Part shown: positions 1-11,067 of the stretch, piece by piece
How positions within the stretch are numbered: position 1 is the first letter of the stretch
How the letters are laid out: each line of letters starts with the position of its first letter
The notes under the pieces: generated by a model
The model's input: the letters and a program-made list of their open reading frames with translations, nothing else
Told to the model about the DNA's origin: nothing
The model's database searches: none
DNA from: Choristoneura fumiferana
Lineage: Eukaryota; Arthropoda; Insecta; Lepidoptera; Tortricidae
DNA: 64,000 bases
Assembly (NCBI RefSeq): GCF_025370935.1
Contig: NC_133472.1
Coordinates: 23,415,277-23,479,276 of the forward strand
Direction: 5' to 3'
Position numbers and translations under genes: made by a program

Positions 1-1448
1 GTGGAGACGAATTCGAGGAAAAAAACTCTGGTTCCCACATGGCTACCACCAATAATTTCGGCATCAATGACACGTGAAGCTAACACTCTAACAATAAGAC
101 GGGTTCCGTTGCACAACCCAACAGTCGGGTTAAATTTCTCAAAGCATTACTATACATACTATACAACCAACTTTTAATTTTATAATGTGTGGTGGTAGTC
201 CTGCAGGCGTTATAGAATTTAGGAATTCTACAGGATAGTTTAAAACATCATTATGATCGTCCTCAACCACAGCGTCAGAACTCTCATAAATTTTAAGCAG
301 GCCAGGGATTTTCTCGACAACTTGGTCGTTCAATTGAAAACAATCATCGTTTTTGGAGTAAGGATAGCTTTCATTGAATAACTTTTATAATCATAAGTGT
401 TAAGGGAAACACCAAAAATATGGTCTAAAATTGAATTATCTACAATGCATCGCTGAGGCAGTTCAATGTGGTTGTCACCATCTTCATTGGCTGATCCATC
501 GCCTACCTTTAATACCCATAGAGCAAACTCTAAATCATCGTGAGCTCTCATATTATGAGCCAATTGGAGTTGAGTAAAGTTTGGCCACATTGAAAAGTGC
601 GTAATTGAAGCTTTATAATATCATTTCGTGACCCATTAACTACAACTGGTAAAATCTGACGAAAATCTCCTGCGAATAATAACAATGTTTTGCCTCCAAA
701 AGGTAATTTATTTTTCATTATATCTTGAAGGAGTCGATCAACTACAACAATATCATGATATTTAGTCATGTGTGCTTCATCCCAAATAATTAAATGAGTT
801 TCCTTCAATAACGTAGCTGCTGGTGACCCTAACGACATATGAGACGTAAAATCTACATCTGAATTAATTGGAATTTTAAATCGCGAGTGAGCTGTTCTAC
901 CACCATCTAACAGAGTTGCTGCAATTCCAGAGAACGCTATGGGTTAGGCATATTTTATTTTAAGATCTTAAAATATGTAAAAATTGTAAATACAAAAGTC
1001 TTTCCAGTTCCTCCTGGGCCGTCAAGGTAAAACAGCTTTCTCTCTGTGTGATTATTCACAGCGTTTAGTATTGTATCGACCACATATTTTTGTTCGGTGT
1101 TCAATTTTCGGTATTTTTCATTAGCATTTGCTTTTTCAAGTTCACAGTCGTAAACGGGATCAGATAAGAAAACATCATTTTCACTAATATCTGGCTCCGG
1201 AAGTCCGAAATCTGTTAGTCTCTTTCCGTGGAGTTTTAATGTTTCATCAATTTCTTGTAAAGCTAACTGTTTGGATAATATTTCAGGACGTGATCTTGTA
1301 AAGTCTTCGATAAAATGTGATGCAAACTTTCCCAAAGAGCATTAGGATCAGTTACTTCACAAAATACGCATATACGTATATATACGGCTTCGAGCAGTTC
1401 GACTCTCTTCTCTGTGTTGAAGATTTTCATGCCATCCGAGTTCTCCAT
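1..1448 (-). pseudogene. Helitron PIF1-like helicase domain, broken
   Basis: Superfamily 1B (PIF1-like) helicase that would unwind DNA during rolling-circle transposition. Visible in order: leader sequence at 1335-1120; motif I (Walker A) GPGGTGKT near 1000-1025; motif II with WDEAHM and motif III with FAGDFRQILPVV at 838-640; and a C-terminal block with GLCNGTRLIVR near 60-125. Reading frames change around 950, 590 and 330, and stops separate the blocks. The stretch between motifs I and II (838-955) is out of frame. The product is a remnant; the helicase call itself is firm. Confidence 0.85.
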
Positions 1449-2368
1449 TAGGAAAAAGTAAAGGAAAGGCTAAAGGGCCAATATTCGGGCTGGTTTATTT
1501 GAGTGTAGTTAAATGTTGAGAATATTCTTGTACAGAAAAGTCTATATTTAATGGAGGTTCGCCGTTTTCTCCTACAAAGATGACCGCTACCTCATTATTT
1601 GATGGAGGATTATACCGACGCAAATCAAGATATTTATGTTTATAAAACTGCATTGATACCGAAATTTGGTCGATTTTCTGAGGCTGCTTTTAATTCCTCT
1701 TCAGCTAAAATTGCAGCCACCCTTTTATATTTTGACAAAAAGATTGGATTCATTGAGCATTGTTTGTAAGGACCTCATTATATTGCTTCTATATATGTTA
1801 TTTGTAGAATCAGATAATTGTTCTTTTAATGCTGCTTCATCTTCAATTATGTACAATTGGTTGTATTGTGGTTTATGACCTTGCAACGGAAACAAAGATC
1901 CAGTTTTTATATAAATTTGCCCTTGTACCCTATAAGTGAAAAATCCTGGAGGGAGTGTGTTCAAGTTTGAATTTAAGGATACCATTGCAAATATTGAATT
2001 ATACTGTCGTATATTAGCCTTAAAATGATAAGCATCAGATGTATTGCCTTTGTATAAATCTAATAATATATCTGGAATTGGCTTTAATGCTCTATCTGGG
2101 TCTAAGTATACCTTCCCATTATGACAACAATTTTTAAAATGATTTTTAATTTTTTCACCTAAAAAATGAACTGCTTGACATTGAACACATTCATAAATCA
2201 TAGAACCAACTGAATGTACTGATACATGAATGATGTTATTTGAAAGTGCTAAATGTACATAGTTAGTCCCTGGGGGCTGATGTTCTGTACTAAACCTGCT
2301 TGAATATTAACGTTTCTTCGGGGTCTGCCCACCATTTGATGTTTTCTTTTCCTCTTCTTCTAAAGAAA
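1449..2368 (-). pseudogene. Helitron N-terminal (helitron-like N) region, broken
   Basis: The open stretch 1725-2201 contains a Cys-x2-Cys pair (YECVQCQAVHF), a basic segment, and the NSIFAMVSLNSNL and PGFFTYRVQGQIY patches typical of the Helitron-like N domain upstream of Rep. Upstream, 2202-2368 continues in the same element with acidic then basic residues (EEEEKK, PKKR). Downstream, 1449-1725 can be followed only by switching frames and contains FPLLFPNGE, usual just before the Rep domain. The Rep catalytic His-x-His block is not present anywhere in the window. Confidence 0.7.
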
Positions 2369-3356
2369 TAAAATCACTGCTGACTCAAAGTCAAAGTCAA
2401 AATATCTTTATTCAATTTAGGCTATAACAAGCACTTATGAATGTCAAAAAAATCTACCACCGATTCGGAAAAAACCTCTGATGAGAAGAATCCGGCAAGA
2501 AACTCAACGAGGTATATATATTTTTTTTAAAACCGATTTACAATATTATTAAATGATATGTATACATCACAAGTATTTAACACAACTTTATTTTTAACAC
2601 AGTAGGTTCGCTATTTGAAGGGATCGCTAATGCGGATCGGAATTATTTCCAAATATCCCTGTCCATGATATAATCATTAACTTTATAATACGCCTTTGAT
2701 ATTAATGTCTTCTTGACAATAGATCTGAATTTTGTATCCGTTTCATTTGTAATATTTTTTGGAATTTTATTATAAAAACGTATGCAATTTCCCAGAAAAG
2801 ACTTTTTGGTTTTAGCCAGTCTGTAAGATGGAACTTTAAGCTTCCCTGTGTTTCTAGTAGCCTTTGGCTTATCGACGTTAGTGGGAAAATCACATATGTT
2901 CTTCCTAACATACATGATTATTTCAAAAACATAAAGCGACGGCAGGGTTAGGATATCTGTTTCCTTAAAAAAAGATCTTAAAGATTCACGCGTCTTCAAA
3001 TTATAAATTGCTCTAATTGCTCTCTTTTGTAAGATAAAAATTGACTCAATGTCTGCAGCAGATCCCCATAAAATAAGGCCGTACGAAATAATGCTATTAA
3101 AGTAAGCAAAATACACCAACCGTGCCGTCGCCACATCGGTTAGCTGCCGTATTTTCCAAACTGCAAAAGCAGCAGAGCTCAATCTACCCGCGATTGCTGT
3201 GACGTGAGGTCCCCACTGTAGTTTAGAATCGAGCGTTATTCCTAAAAATACTGTTGATTTTACAAATTCAATAGTTTGACCATTTAACTTTATATTAGAA
3301 ACTGAATTCGAGCTAGATGAATTGACTGACAGCATTGACTCTGTTTTTTCTCGTTG
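2369..3356 (-). mobile_element. 5'-truncated LINE inserted in the Helitron
   Basis: The insertion is flanked by a perfect 10-bp direct repeat TCTAAAGAAA at 2359-2368 and 3357-3366. Reading across one copy of this repeat rejoins the Helitron frame, so it is a true target-site duplication. On the minus strand the element ends with an AATAAAG signal followed by a TTTGAC-repeat tail (2384-2410 on the plus strand). Only the last part of the reverse transcriptase ORF is kept, so the copy was truncated at its 5' end on insertion. The LINE is younger than the Helitron copy it interrupts. Confidence 0.85.
2643..3335 (-). pseudogene. LINE reverse transcriptase, C-terminal 230 residues
   Basis: Open fragment beginning just after the polymerase core. 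It contains FLGITLDSKLQWGPHV, RQLTDVATARLVYFAYF and ISYGLILWGSAADIESIF, a block common at the C-terminus of jockey-type LINE polymerases in moths and butterflies. The YxDD active site is absent because the copy is 5' truncated. No in-frame stop occurs in these 230 codons, which suggests a fairly recent insertion. The first methionine is internal and not a real start. Confidence 0.8.
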
Positions 3357-3418
3357 TCTAAAGAAACATCATCAGTCACCAGTGACTCTTCGATTAGCGT
3401 CAACTCTTCGTTATCGAC
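3357..3418 (-). pseudogene. Helitron coding exon upstream of the LINE insertion
   Basis: Reads VDNEELTLIEESLVTDDVSL on the minus strand and continues across the LINE into EEEEKK at 2368, once one target-duplication copy is discounted. A polypyrimidine tract ending in AAG precedes it (3419-3435), a plausible splice acceptor in phase with the exon at 3563-3725. Confidence 0.5.
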
Positions 3419-3562
3419 CTTAAAGAAGAAAATATATTAGACAAATATTCAAATAATAATAAGTATTGTGTATGTATGTAGGTATATCCTCACACACCTC
3501 TATCTAGTAAGAAGTATTATTTTTCATTTTACTGTACTCGGTGACCTGCACCATTAACTTAC

Positions 3563-3725
3563 CTCAAAGTCATCAAATAAGTCTTGGAATTTGTAAGATT
3601 GTATTACAACAAACAAATACAATTATTTGCTTGTTTTGGAAAAAGGTTTGAAAGTGCCCGAGCCTTGGTTCTTCTTAACTGCCTAATTGTTTCTAGGCCA
3701 CAACACTCGCAATAATTGAAATTAT
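3563..3725 (-). pseudogene. Putative internal exon of the Helitron gene
   Basis: On the minus strand a TTTTTGCAG acceptor precedes the exon at 3726-3733 and a GAG|GTAAGTT donor follows at 3556-3565. The reading contains NYCECCGLETIRQL, a possible zinc-binding cluster, and ends FQDLFDDFE after one frameshift around 3610. Its last codon is in phase with the exon starting at 3418. Exon status is inferred from splice signals and frame alone. Confidence 0.45.
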
Positions 3726-3793
3726 CTGCAAAAATATGTCATACAATTAATAAAATGAAAGACCAATGAAAGATTTTTTTATGAAATACTTAC

Positions 3794-3867
3794 GATTTTC
3801 TGCATGATGTAAACAAAGTAAATCACTATGCAAAACTAAGTAAATGTCATTTGAAGTCAAATTTCAC
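3794..3867 (-). pseudogene. Putative 5' exon of the Helitron gene
   Basis: Minus-strand open stretch with DLLCLHHAEN immediately before a consensus GTAAGT donor (3788-3793). Joined in phase 1 to the next exon it brings a Cys/His cluster next to its CECC. No start codon is visible in frame; a stop lies just upstream, so the true beginning is either in another exon or lost. Confidence 0.35.
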
Positions 3868-3958
3868 TGTTTTATGGTTATGGTTAATATTCTTTTTTCT
3901 ATGGCTGTTATCGCAATCGGCCAATCTCAGGTTTAAAGAAAAAATACATAACAAAGAG

Positions 3959-4094
3959 TATTTCGGATTAAATAAATAGGCACTGGTTTTCCGTTGGAAC
4001 AAAAGTATAATCAAAGTCACATCTCAAAAATCCATAGACAAATTAAAATGTATTAAAAACTAAACTACTGCAAAAAGGTGTGCAATCTTGCACA
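3959..4094 (-). repeat. 3' LTR of the BEL/Pao element
   Basis: 136 bp, matching 9386-9521 with two differences near its outer end. In element orientation it begins TGTGCAAG and ends GAAATA. The direct repeat AAGAG lies just outside at 3954-3958. Confidence 0.93.
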
Positions 4095-4110
4095 TTCTCC
4101 CTTTTTTAAG
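4095..4110 (-). promoter_or_regulatory. Polypurine tract of the BEL/Pao element
   Basis: On the minus strand a purine run AAAAAAGGGAGAA directly precedes the 3' LTR, where plus-strand DNA synthesis is primed. Confidence 0.75.
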
Positions 4111-5137
4111 AGAGGAAGATCTTGGCTAACTTTTTTAGGGGTCTGCGAAAGGTGCCGGCAGCAGTGGTGACGTCGGCCACCCGAACTACCCCATCTCGTC
4201 CAGGGTACAGCCGGGTAACGCGACCTTTGGGCCACGAACCTCGGGGTAGGTTGGAATCGCAGATAATAACAACGTCACCCTCCGCAATAATGGGTGGAGA
4301 GCCGCCTCCTACTCTTGATGATAAGGAGGGCAGATATTCTTTCACCCAGCGTTGCCAAAAATGATCGGCTAGCCTGACAGCTCTTCGCCACCTGCTCCTG
4401 CTGATAAGATCCAATTCGTTGAGAGCAGCGGGAATAGGGCGCCCAGAGGATGCTCCAAGAATGAAATGCGCTGGCGTTAGAGCTTCTTCGGCATCGGAGT
4501 CCAGTGAAACATGAGTTAGTGGCCGCGAATTTACCAAAGCTTCAGCTTCTGTCAAAAGGGTTGACAAAACTTCATCTGAGGGGGCTCGTTCTCGGAGCGT
4601 TACTTCTAGCGCATCCTTAACACTACGGATCAGCCGCTCCCACGCCCCGCCCATAAAAGGTGCTGCAGGGGAATAAAACGCCAATTCACCGACTCATTGG
4701 CAGCATAATCTTCAACAGAATCACCGTAGAGAGCTTGCAATTCTCTGCGAGTTCCGACAAAGGCGGTTCCGTTGTCGGACCAGATTTCCGTTGGCGTTCC
4801 TCTTCGAGTTGCAAAGCGACGGAGACACATTATGGCCGCGTCGGTCGTTAAGCTGTGAACCACCTCGAGATGAATAGCACGAATGACGAGACATGTAAAT
4901 AGAGCAACGTAACGCTTCTCTTGTCGTCGGCCAACAGTGACATGAACGGGGCCAAAGTAATCGAGGCCAACGTAAGAAAATGGCCTTTGATGGTGAGCTA
5001 AGCGAGCCTCTGGCAGGTCTCCATCGGTGGTTGAAATGTTCTTGAGCGCCGTAGTTTACACAGCTGACAGTTAAGGGCCACTGACCGAACAGCATTTCTG
5101 AGGCCTATTATCCAGAATGCCGTTGCTCGCACCATTC
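4106..5137 (-). pseudogene. BEL/Pao integrase, frameshifted
   Basis: The DDE catalytic core can be followed on the minus strand. YVGLDYFGPVHV (near 4965) gives the first Asp, WSDNGTAFVG (near 4780) the second, and GAWERLI (near 4640) the Glu. The C-terminal domain with LPRGSWPKGRV and a run ending LKKLAKIF closes the ORF at 4106. A frameshift near 4675 separates the second Asp from the Glu, so the enzyme is not made intact from this copy. A Cys-His zinc-binding region is expected around 5000-5130. Confidence 0.85.
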
Positions 5138-6889
5138 TCATCCAAGAGCTGAAACGATTTGGATTTGCGGAGACTGGTATGGGCAGATCGGATTCAGTGA
5201 TAAGATGAACAAGAGCACTAGGTTTATCTCTTCACGACCTAGTCCGCTGATGTCGATACGGGGCTCAGCGGGCCAGTCTGAAGAAAGAAGGAAATCAGGT
5301 CCTGCAATCCAACGACATTTTGAAGAAAGTACAGAGCGTTTAACACGTGTAGCATCATCTGCTACGTTTAAGTCAGTTGGAATCCAACGCCACTCGTCAA
5401 CGTTCGTGAGTTCTAGTATCTCACCAATTCTATGTGATACGAATGGTTTGAGAGTGCGCGCATCACTACGAAGCCAACCCAGAGTAGTCATTGAATCACA
5501 CCAGAAATGCGTCTCAAAGGCTTCAATCGGTGGGCTTCGCATATAGACGTTGCGAGACGTGCAGCCATTAGAGCTCCTTGTAACTCCAAACGAGGAATTG
5601 AAACAGGTTTAAGTGGTGAAACTCTTACTTTGCTACAGATGAGAGAGAGTCTAACGTCACCATTCTCGTAAATAAAACGCCAGTAAGCGACAGCCGCAAA
5701 TGCAGACTCACTCGCATCTGAGAATAGATGGAGTTCGCAATTCACTACCTCGAGATCACTCAAGTTATAGCGCCGTGGAATACGTAAGCTCGATATGGAG
5801 ATTAGATCTTGGTACCATAACTTCCAAGCCGCGCAGTCGCCTTGAGGGAGCTCTTGGTCCCAGTCCAAACCCTTGCGCCAAGCGTCTTGAAACATTATTC
5901 GTCCGCGAACAACGATCGGTGCAAGGATCCCGAGTGGATCATAAATCCGCATCACGTGCACCAGCACCTCTCGCTTTGTGAACTTATCTGGCAAGCCCGC
6001 CTCTTTTTTTACACCCGTGTTAAAACCAATTACGTCGTGAGCGGGTTGCCAGATGAGGCCCAATGTACGAACGGGGGTGGCCAGGCGACCTAGATCAATG
6101 TCGACATCTTTGATCGTAGTTGCCTCTAGTAAGGATTCTTTTGGCAACAACGAAAGCGCTAAAGGATCGTTAGACGTCCAGCCACGCATCTCAAAACCAG
6201 CACGAGAATGGATGGTGTATATATCAGCCGCCAGCTTGGCGGCATCGCAGACATCATCAAGGCTAGTTATGCAGTCGTCCATATAATGGTCATAGACAAT
6301 TGCTCGAGCTGCATCCGGATAAGTTTCCTGCCATTCCAGAGCATTTTTATTTTTTACGTAAATGGCAGTAAACGGGCTGGACGCAGCGCCAAAAATCATG
6401 GACGACATGCGGAATGTTCTGATCGGTTCATTTGGGGTGTCACGCCACAGAAATCTTTGCGCGTCCCTGTCTCTTTCGATAATTTTAATTTGGGGAAACA
6501 TTTCCCTAATATCTGCATTTAATGCTATTTTACCCTCTCGGAACCGCATCAGAATACCCAGCAGGGGTTGGAGCAGATCCGGGCCGGTCAATAACAAGGA
6601 GTTTAATGACACGCCGTGAGACTTGGCGGCCGCGTCATGTACTGTGCGCAATTTATTTGGTTTATTTGGTTTATTACACCAAAATGCGACAGGTACCAAA
6701 GGGGACGCTCTGACTCGGGACTTGACAAGCATGGTTCAGCGTACCCTTTGACAACATGTCATGTATGTTACGACGGTAACGTTCAGCATAGCACGAGTCT
6801 TTAAGCATTTTTTTTTCTAAGCTGAGAAATCTAGATTTAGCCAACTTGTAACTGTCGGGTATAACCAGATTGTCAGCTTTCCACAACAA
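5138..6889 (-). pseudogene. BEL/Pao reverse transcriptase and RNase H
   Basis: The peptidase A17/Pao-type polymerase runs from about 6889. It contains LRTVHDAAAKS, the palm motif VYDHYMDDCITS near 6275, and PLGILAPIVVRGR, the Pao signature. RNase H follows with LFSDASESAFAAVAYW and SIPRLELQGALMAARLA and continues in a second frame at 5542-5138 (WCDSMTTLGWL, WIPTDLNVADDATR). Frame changes occur near 6710 and 5520. All catalytic residues seen are conserved, so damage is by indel. Confidence 0.9.
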
Positions 6890-6911
6890 GCCTACTTCGA
6901 AACGGCCTCCG

Positions 6912-8294
6912 CTAGGCGATGCGCCGTGCGCTCGAGAACCTGTGTGGCGCGCTCATCGTCAGCGCTGCGGGCTTCATTTTTGGAGATACCAATTGAGTCG
7001 AGTTTAAATTGTTCCCTAATGAGTTTTCTAAAATAAAACGATCATTTTCTACTTCAGGCTCGTTCAGTGTGATGTGGTTGACAACGTCAACTTGTCTAGT
7101 CTTGCTGCAACCGAAACCAAACAAAACCCAGCCCAAAGCAGTCAGAATAGCAACGGGTTGTGTCTTGGTTCCCTTGCGCGTAGCTATGGCAAAAGATAAA
7201 TGCCAGTTATCAATACCTATAATCACCATTGGTTTAACGTCCTCATAACAAAAATTGTCAGCTATGTCGGCGAGGTACGGATACTTGCGCACGCTCTCGT
7301 GATGTGCAGACTGACGAGCAGCACCTAAACCACTAAAAGATCTCGCCTTTTTGATGCAGTGTGTTTCAGTCGAGTGGCGACCCTTTATATTGAAATTGAC
7401 GTATTGTACGTTAACATCTTTTCCTAGACCACCTACACAATCTAAATGAATTAGTTTTTCCGGTCCCGTAGCACCAATCCTAGCAGAAAGATCAGAGTCT
7501 ATAAAGGTCCCTGTGGAGCCGTCATCTAATAATGCGTATGTGTTGACACTACCAGAAGGTCCTGACACGGTCACGGCAACTATTTTTAATAGCGGGCGAA
7601 CGGAAGACTCTTTAGGTGACGATGAAGTTGCATGCGTCAATATTTCGTGGTCCGAGTCGTCGGACGGCGATGCCGGTGCGAGCGCCGTGGGCGCGCTGCA
7701 GGCCGCGGGCGCGTTGGAGATCGATGGCGCGGGCTCGTCGTCGTCATCGTCGTCTTCCACGTCTACGTGCGCGGCGACCGCGCGCTCAAGTTTTGACCCA
7801 TGCAATAATACGTGATGACGCATGCCACAACCATCTACGCTACATACTTTTTTAGTGCAAGAAGGTTTGAATTTGTGAAAACCTTTTCGAAAACATCTGG
7901 GGCATAATTTATTATTTTTGATAAACTGCCACCTATCATTTACTGTCATTTTGACAAATTTACTGCAATTAGATAATTCGTGAGTTTGTTTACATAGCGA
8001 ACAAATATTTTCGGAATTATCAATCGTGTTTATTGGTGATGGAATGCTATTCGAATTATTTTCAGCAACAATATTTACCCTGTCTCTGTATGCGGTCTGC
8101 CGAGCGGCGCCGGGCGACGTATAATCCATCACGCCCCCAAACCTATACTGCAGATCGACTTCACGCGACAGGAAATCTGCGAACATTTCTATTTTCGAAA
8201 CGCAATCAACACAAGAATGGGCATAATCCAACCAACGTGGACGCAGCAGTAAAGGCAGCTTGCTCCACAATGCTTGAAATAGCTCGGTGAACAT
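6912..8294 (-). pseudogene. BEL/Pao gag C-terminus, zinc knuckles and aspartic protease
   Basis: A 460-residue open frame. The first 60 residues finish the gag domain (FTELFQALWSKLP). A zinc-knuckle region follows with CSLCKQTHELSNC and CPRCFRKGFHK (about 7850-8000), then an acidic linker encoded by GAC/GAT repeats. The aspartic protease follows with YALLDDGSTGTFID (about 7480-7530), the DDGS active-site triad, and VIIGIDNWHL. The protein would process the polyprotein inside virus-like particles. The ORF stops before the reverse transcriptase because of a frameshift near 6900. Confidence 0.85.
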
Positions 8295-9385
8295 AAATAA
8301 TCCGGCTGATTTAGCAGGCGGATAACTTCTACGCAGTTGCGTACCCGGCTCGCAAAATAGCGAAATCTTTGCCGTCGTAGTTCACCTTAGGCAGTGCGCG
8401 CACCGCCGCCACCTCGTGCATGACGACGAGCTCGGGCGGCCGAAGCGCGCGTCGAGCGCGGCCAGCACCGCCGCGGGCGCGCGCGCCGCCGCCAGCAGCC
8501 CCGCCACGGCCTCGCGCGCCGCTCCACGCAGAGCGCATGACAGCCTCGTTAAATTGTCACTTGCGACAAACCTTGAGCTGTATTTTCGTAAGCTCGTTTT
8601 AGAACTAACCAATCTAAATAAGACTTGCCGTCGAAAGTGGGCAAATCCGTCTTCGTGACGGGAGAATTAACTTTATTTATTAACTTCTCCAACGAATTAA
8701 CTAAGCGCGTCACTCCTCCGTCTTCAGGACGATACTGTTGGGGAGAGCGATCACATGCCGCGGCACCCAGGCCGCGCGGTGCTCTCGGTCCCTGTGTCGC
8801 GCACTGGACCACGGTGTCATCGAATCTGAAAGGCGGATTGGCACTAAGTAAATGTTGTTCGGTAGGATTAGGAATCACATTATTTACCCAATCCTGTACA
8901 CTAGCACGACTACGCGTGCCGCGGCTACCGCCGCGCTGGCTAGCGCCCGCCTCTATGGCAGCGAGACTAGCTTTCAGCTCAAGTTCGGCAACATGCCGCT
9001 CTCGCTCTGCCTCAGCCGCCTGGCGCTCTGCCGCCGCCGCCTGGCGCTCTGCCTCCAGGCGCTCGCGTTCATTTTCTATGTCCGCTAGTCGGCGTGCGTG
9101 CAGGGCTTGAGCCTCCAGCTGCCGCGCCACTATGGTAGAGCGTGAGGTAGCGCCACTTGACGTGCGGGAAGGTGCCGACTGTGCGGCGTGTAGGGGCGGG
9201 TCCGCGCTTCGCTGCGCGGACGAGGAAGACTCCTGATGCCGAAAGGGCGGGTCCGCGCTTGGCTGCGCGGACGAGGAAGACTCCTGTTGCCCTGCCACGG
9301 ATGTCACACCACCTCCCATGTTGGACACGTTTACTTTTGCACTTTTGGAACGCGTATTCATATTTTTTACCGGTAGATGGACCAA
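8295..9385 (-). pseudogene. BEL/Pao gag N-terminal region
   Basis: Begins at MVHLPVKNMNTRSK near 9385, just inside the primer-binding site. It holds two copies of a short repeat around SSSSAQPSADPPF, then a Glu/Arg/Ala coiled coil (ERERLEAERQAAAAERQA, about 9040-9120), then the DUF1759-like domain with LPTFDGKSYLDWL (about 8620-8660). The rest of that domain (LTRLSCALRGAAREAV, LDARFGRP) lies in other frames at 8382-8612 and 8329-8538. The 8330-8530 stretch is very GC-rich, coding for alanine and arginine, unlike its AT-rich surroundings. Confidence 0.8.
9368..9385 (-). promoter_or_regulatory. Primer-binding site of the BEL/Pao element
   Basis: Next to the 5' LTR the minus strand reads TTGGTCCATCTACCGG. 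The TGG complements the CCA end of a tRNA. The tRNA species is not assigned. Confidence 0.6.
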
Positions 9386-9521
9386 TATTTTGGATTAAAT
9401 GAATAGGCACTGGTTTTCCGTTGGAACAAAAGTATAATCAAAGTCACATCTCAAAAATCCATAGACAAATTAAAATGTATTAAAAACTAAACTACTGCAA
9501 AAAGGTGTGCAATCTTGCACA
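9386..9521 (-). repeat. 5' LTR of the BEL/Pao element
   Basis: 136 bp, paired with 3959-4094. It is followed on the plus strand by the target duplication AAGAG (9522-9526). Confidence 0.93.
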
Positions 9522-9594
9522 AAGAGTATATCATAAAAAGTGTCAAAAACAATATTTTCGCGAAACGTCAACAACTGAAGAATAGTATTTAGTT

Positions 9595-9730
9595 TTGAGT
9601 ACAGTACAGTACATTGTGCATTAAGGGGCGTAAGAAGGGTATTACTAATGATATTAGAATTTTAATGACTCGAGTTTGAAATCCGCTTACGGCTCGATAC
9701 ACAATGATTTTCATCGCATAGCGAGAAAAA
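9595..9730. repeat. Dispersed hairpin repeat, copy 1
   Basis: Starts around GTACATTGTGCATTAAGGGG and contains ATACACAATGATTTTCATCG. The same order of words, with many substitutions, occurs at 53563-53720 (GTACATTGTGTCTTAAGGGT, ATACAATGTTTTTCATCA). Probably a non-autonomous DNA element; superfamily not determined. Confidence 0.5.
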
Positions 9731-9834
9731 AATGCAAAAAAATTGAATTATTTTTGTGTCTAAACACTTCACAGCTCGGCAAAAGAAAGACGCTAAGAAA
9801 ACAACTGAATTAAAACAATGGCTACCCGCCAATA

Positions 9835-9960
9835 CGGGGCCTACAACAAAACTCGAAAATTGCAATTCGTATCGTACCGTCCCTCTCACTCTCGTATTAA
9901 ATAATATTGCGTGAGCAAATCAATACGAACTTATATATTCGAATTGCGTAGTAGCTCCCT
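9835..9960. repeat. Palindromic dispersed repeat (copy at 36605-36720)
   Basis: Shares CCGTCCCTCTCACTCTCG with the opposite strand of 36605-36720, flanked by CGAAAAT/ATTCG words that form imperfect inverted arms. MITE-like. Confidence 0.5.
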
Positions 9961-10122
9961 GATTGACACTTTTTTCGAGTTGTCTACCATAGATAACGCT
10001 AAGCTCCAACATCCTAAATAAATATTTACTAAAATTATTGCAAAACAATTTGATATAAGTATTTAAAATAACGAAGTTTCATGATGCCTGGAAAACTTTT
10101 ATGGTTTAAAATTGGGTTATAG

Positions 10123-10369
10123 CTACGAGGGGCAGCTAAAAAGTTCTAAGCCTAAGGTACTTTGAGGTTGCATATGTGTTAGCGGTACTGGCCACTAAAA
10201 GGTATTTAAAAAGTAAATAATGAAAAGAAAAAAATGTCATGTTCTTTTATTACATTTAGAGATATCCGACGATAATAGATAAAATATTTACAATGCACGT
10301 GCTCGGAAAGTGCCTCTTGACGTGGGTCAACATATCCATAGAAAATTAGTGATTCCTGCACGCATCCAC
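10123..10369. other. Possible mariner-like terminus and flank
   Basis: CTACGAGGGGCAGCTAAAAA at 10123-10142 resembles the terminal repeats of mariner-type elements. No partner end or transposase is identified; the short minus-strand frame at 10206-10397 is not recognisable. Confidence 0.25.
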
Positions 10370-11067
10370 AGGTTGTGCGGTAAAGTAACTTTGTCAAATG
10401 ATGTCTAAACTATTGTTAAAAAAATAAGTCTAAAGAGTCGCTATAGTTAGGCTTTGAACAATTAAGAAAACGTTTGATGCAACCAACTGAATATTTATTC
10501 ACTGATACAGATTAAACGCGACAGAAAAGGGAACATTTTTTTTCATGTAAACTCGTATTTTAATTCCGTCTAAAGTTATGAAAAAAAAAGGAAATAAATT
10601 CTTTAGTCCAATTCGGACCGTGCGACGTCAAGCGCGCGCACGACGTAAAGTACTATTCAATGGAAAAAATCAATTGTGTAAACAAAGCAATTTTTCACGA
10701 TTACTCCGTAGTTACTTGCATTTGAACGCCAATCCCGATCATATTCACATCTCAATGACTTCACCACTGTTTTTAACAACCATTTATCATTAAATAATCG
10801 TGTAAATATGTTTATTTTATAGAATTAATTGGAAGACGAAAATCCGTTATATTTGTCAAATTGACATGATAATTTTTTCTTCACCGAAGTTGGTCTATGG
10901 TCGGTCTAGTCTCTGGAAATTTAGTGCTGTACCAACAAAATTAATTATTTGACTGAACCAACCTTACCTACCGATAATTATGGCTGGCTCTGCAAATTAA
11001 TTTATTCGTAGATATTAATTATTTGTGTTAAGTTACACTATTTAATGAAGGTTTATAAAGGTTTCTA

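Larger units (their letters stand above)
1..3867 (-). mobile_element. Degenerate Helitron (rolling-circle transposon), continuing past the left edge
   Basis: Minus-strand coding pieces read in Helitron order: putative 5' exons (3794-3867, 3563-3725, from 3418), a Helitron-like N-terminal domain (1725-2201), and a PIF1-type helicase (1-1448). The HUH Rep nuclease expected between the N-terminal domain and the helicase is missing: the frame passes from a stretch like the start of the Rep region (about 1390-1470) straight into helicase leader sequence. Frameshifts and stops break it throughout, and a LINE sits in it at 2369-3356. Helicase sequence reaches base 1, so the 3' terminus lies outside the window. 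It cannot be autonomous. Family assignment rests on the helicase and N-terminal motifs. Confidence 0.8.
3959..9521 (-). mobile_element. BEL/Pao LTR retrotransposon, complete but mutated
   Basis: A 5.56-kb element on the minus strand with 136-bp LTRs, a 5-bp target duplication AAGAG (3954-3958 and 9522-9526), a primer-binding site next to the 5' LTR and a purine tract next to the 3' LTR. The protein order is gag (DUF1759-like), zinc knuckles, aspartic protease, reverse transcriptase with YMDD, RNase H, integrase, which is the BEL/Pao order. The two LTRs differ at only two positions by eye, so insertion was recent, yet the ORF has several frameshifts. Some of these might be assembly errors, since homopolymers and GC-rich tracts lie nearby. 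Confidence 0.92.
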
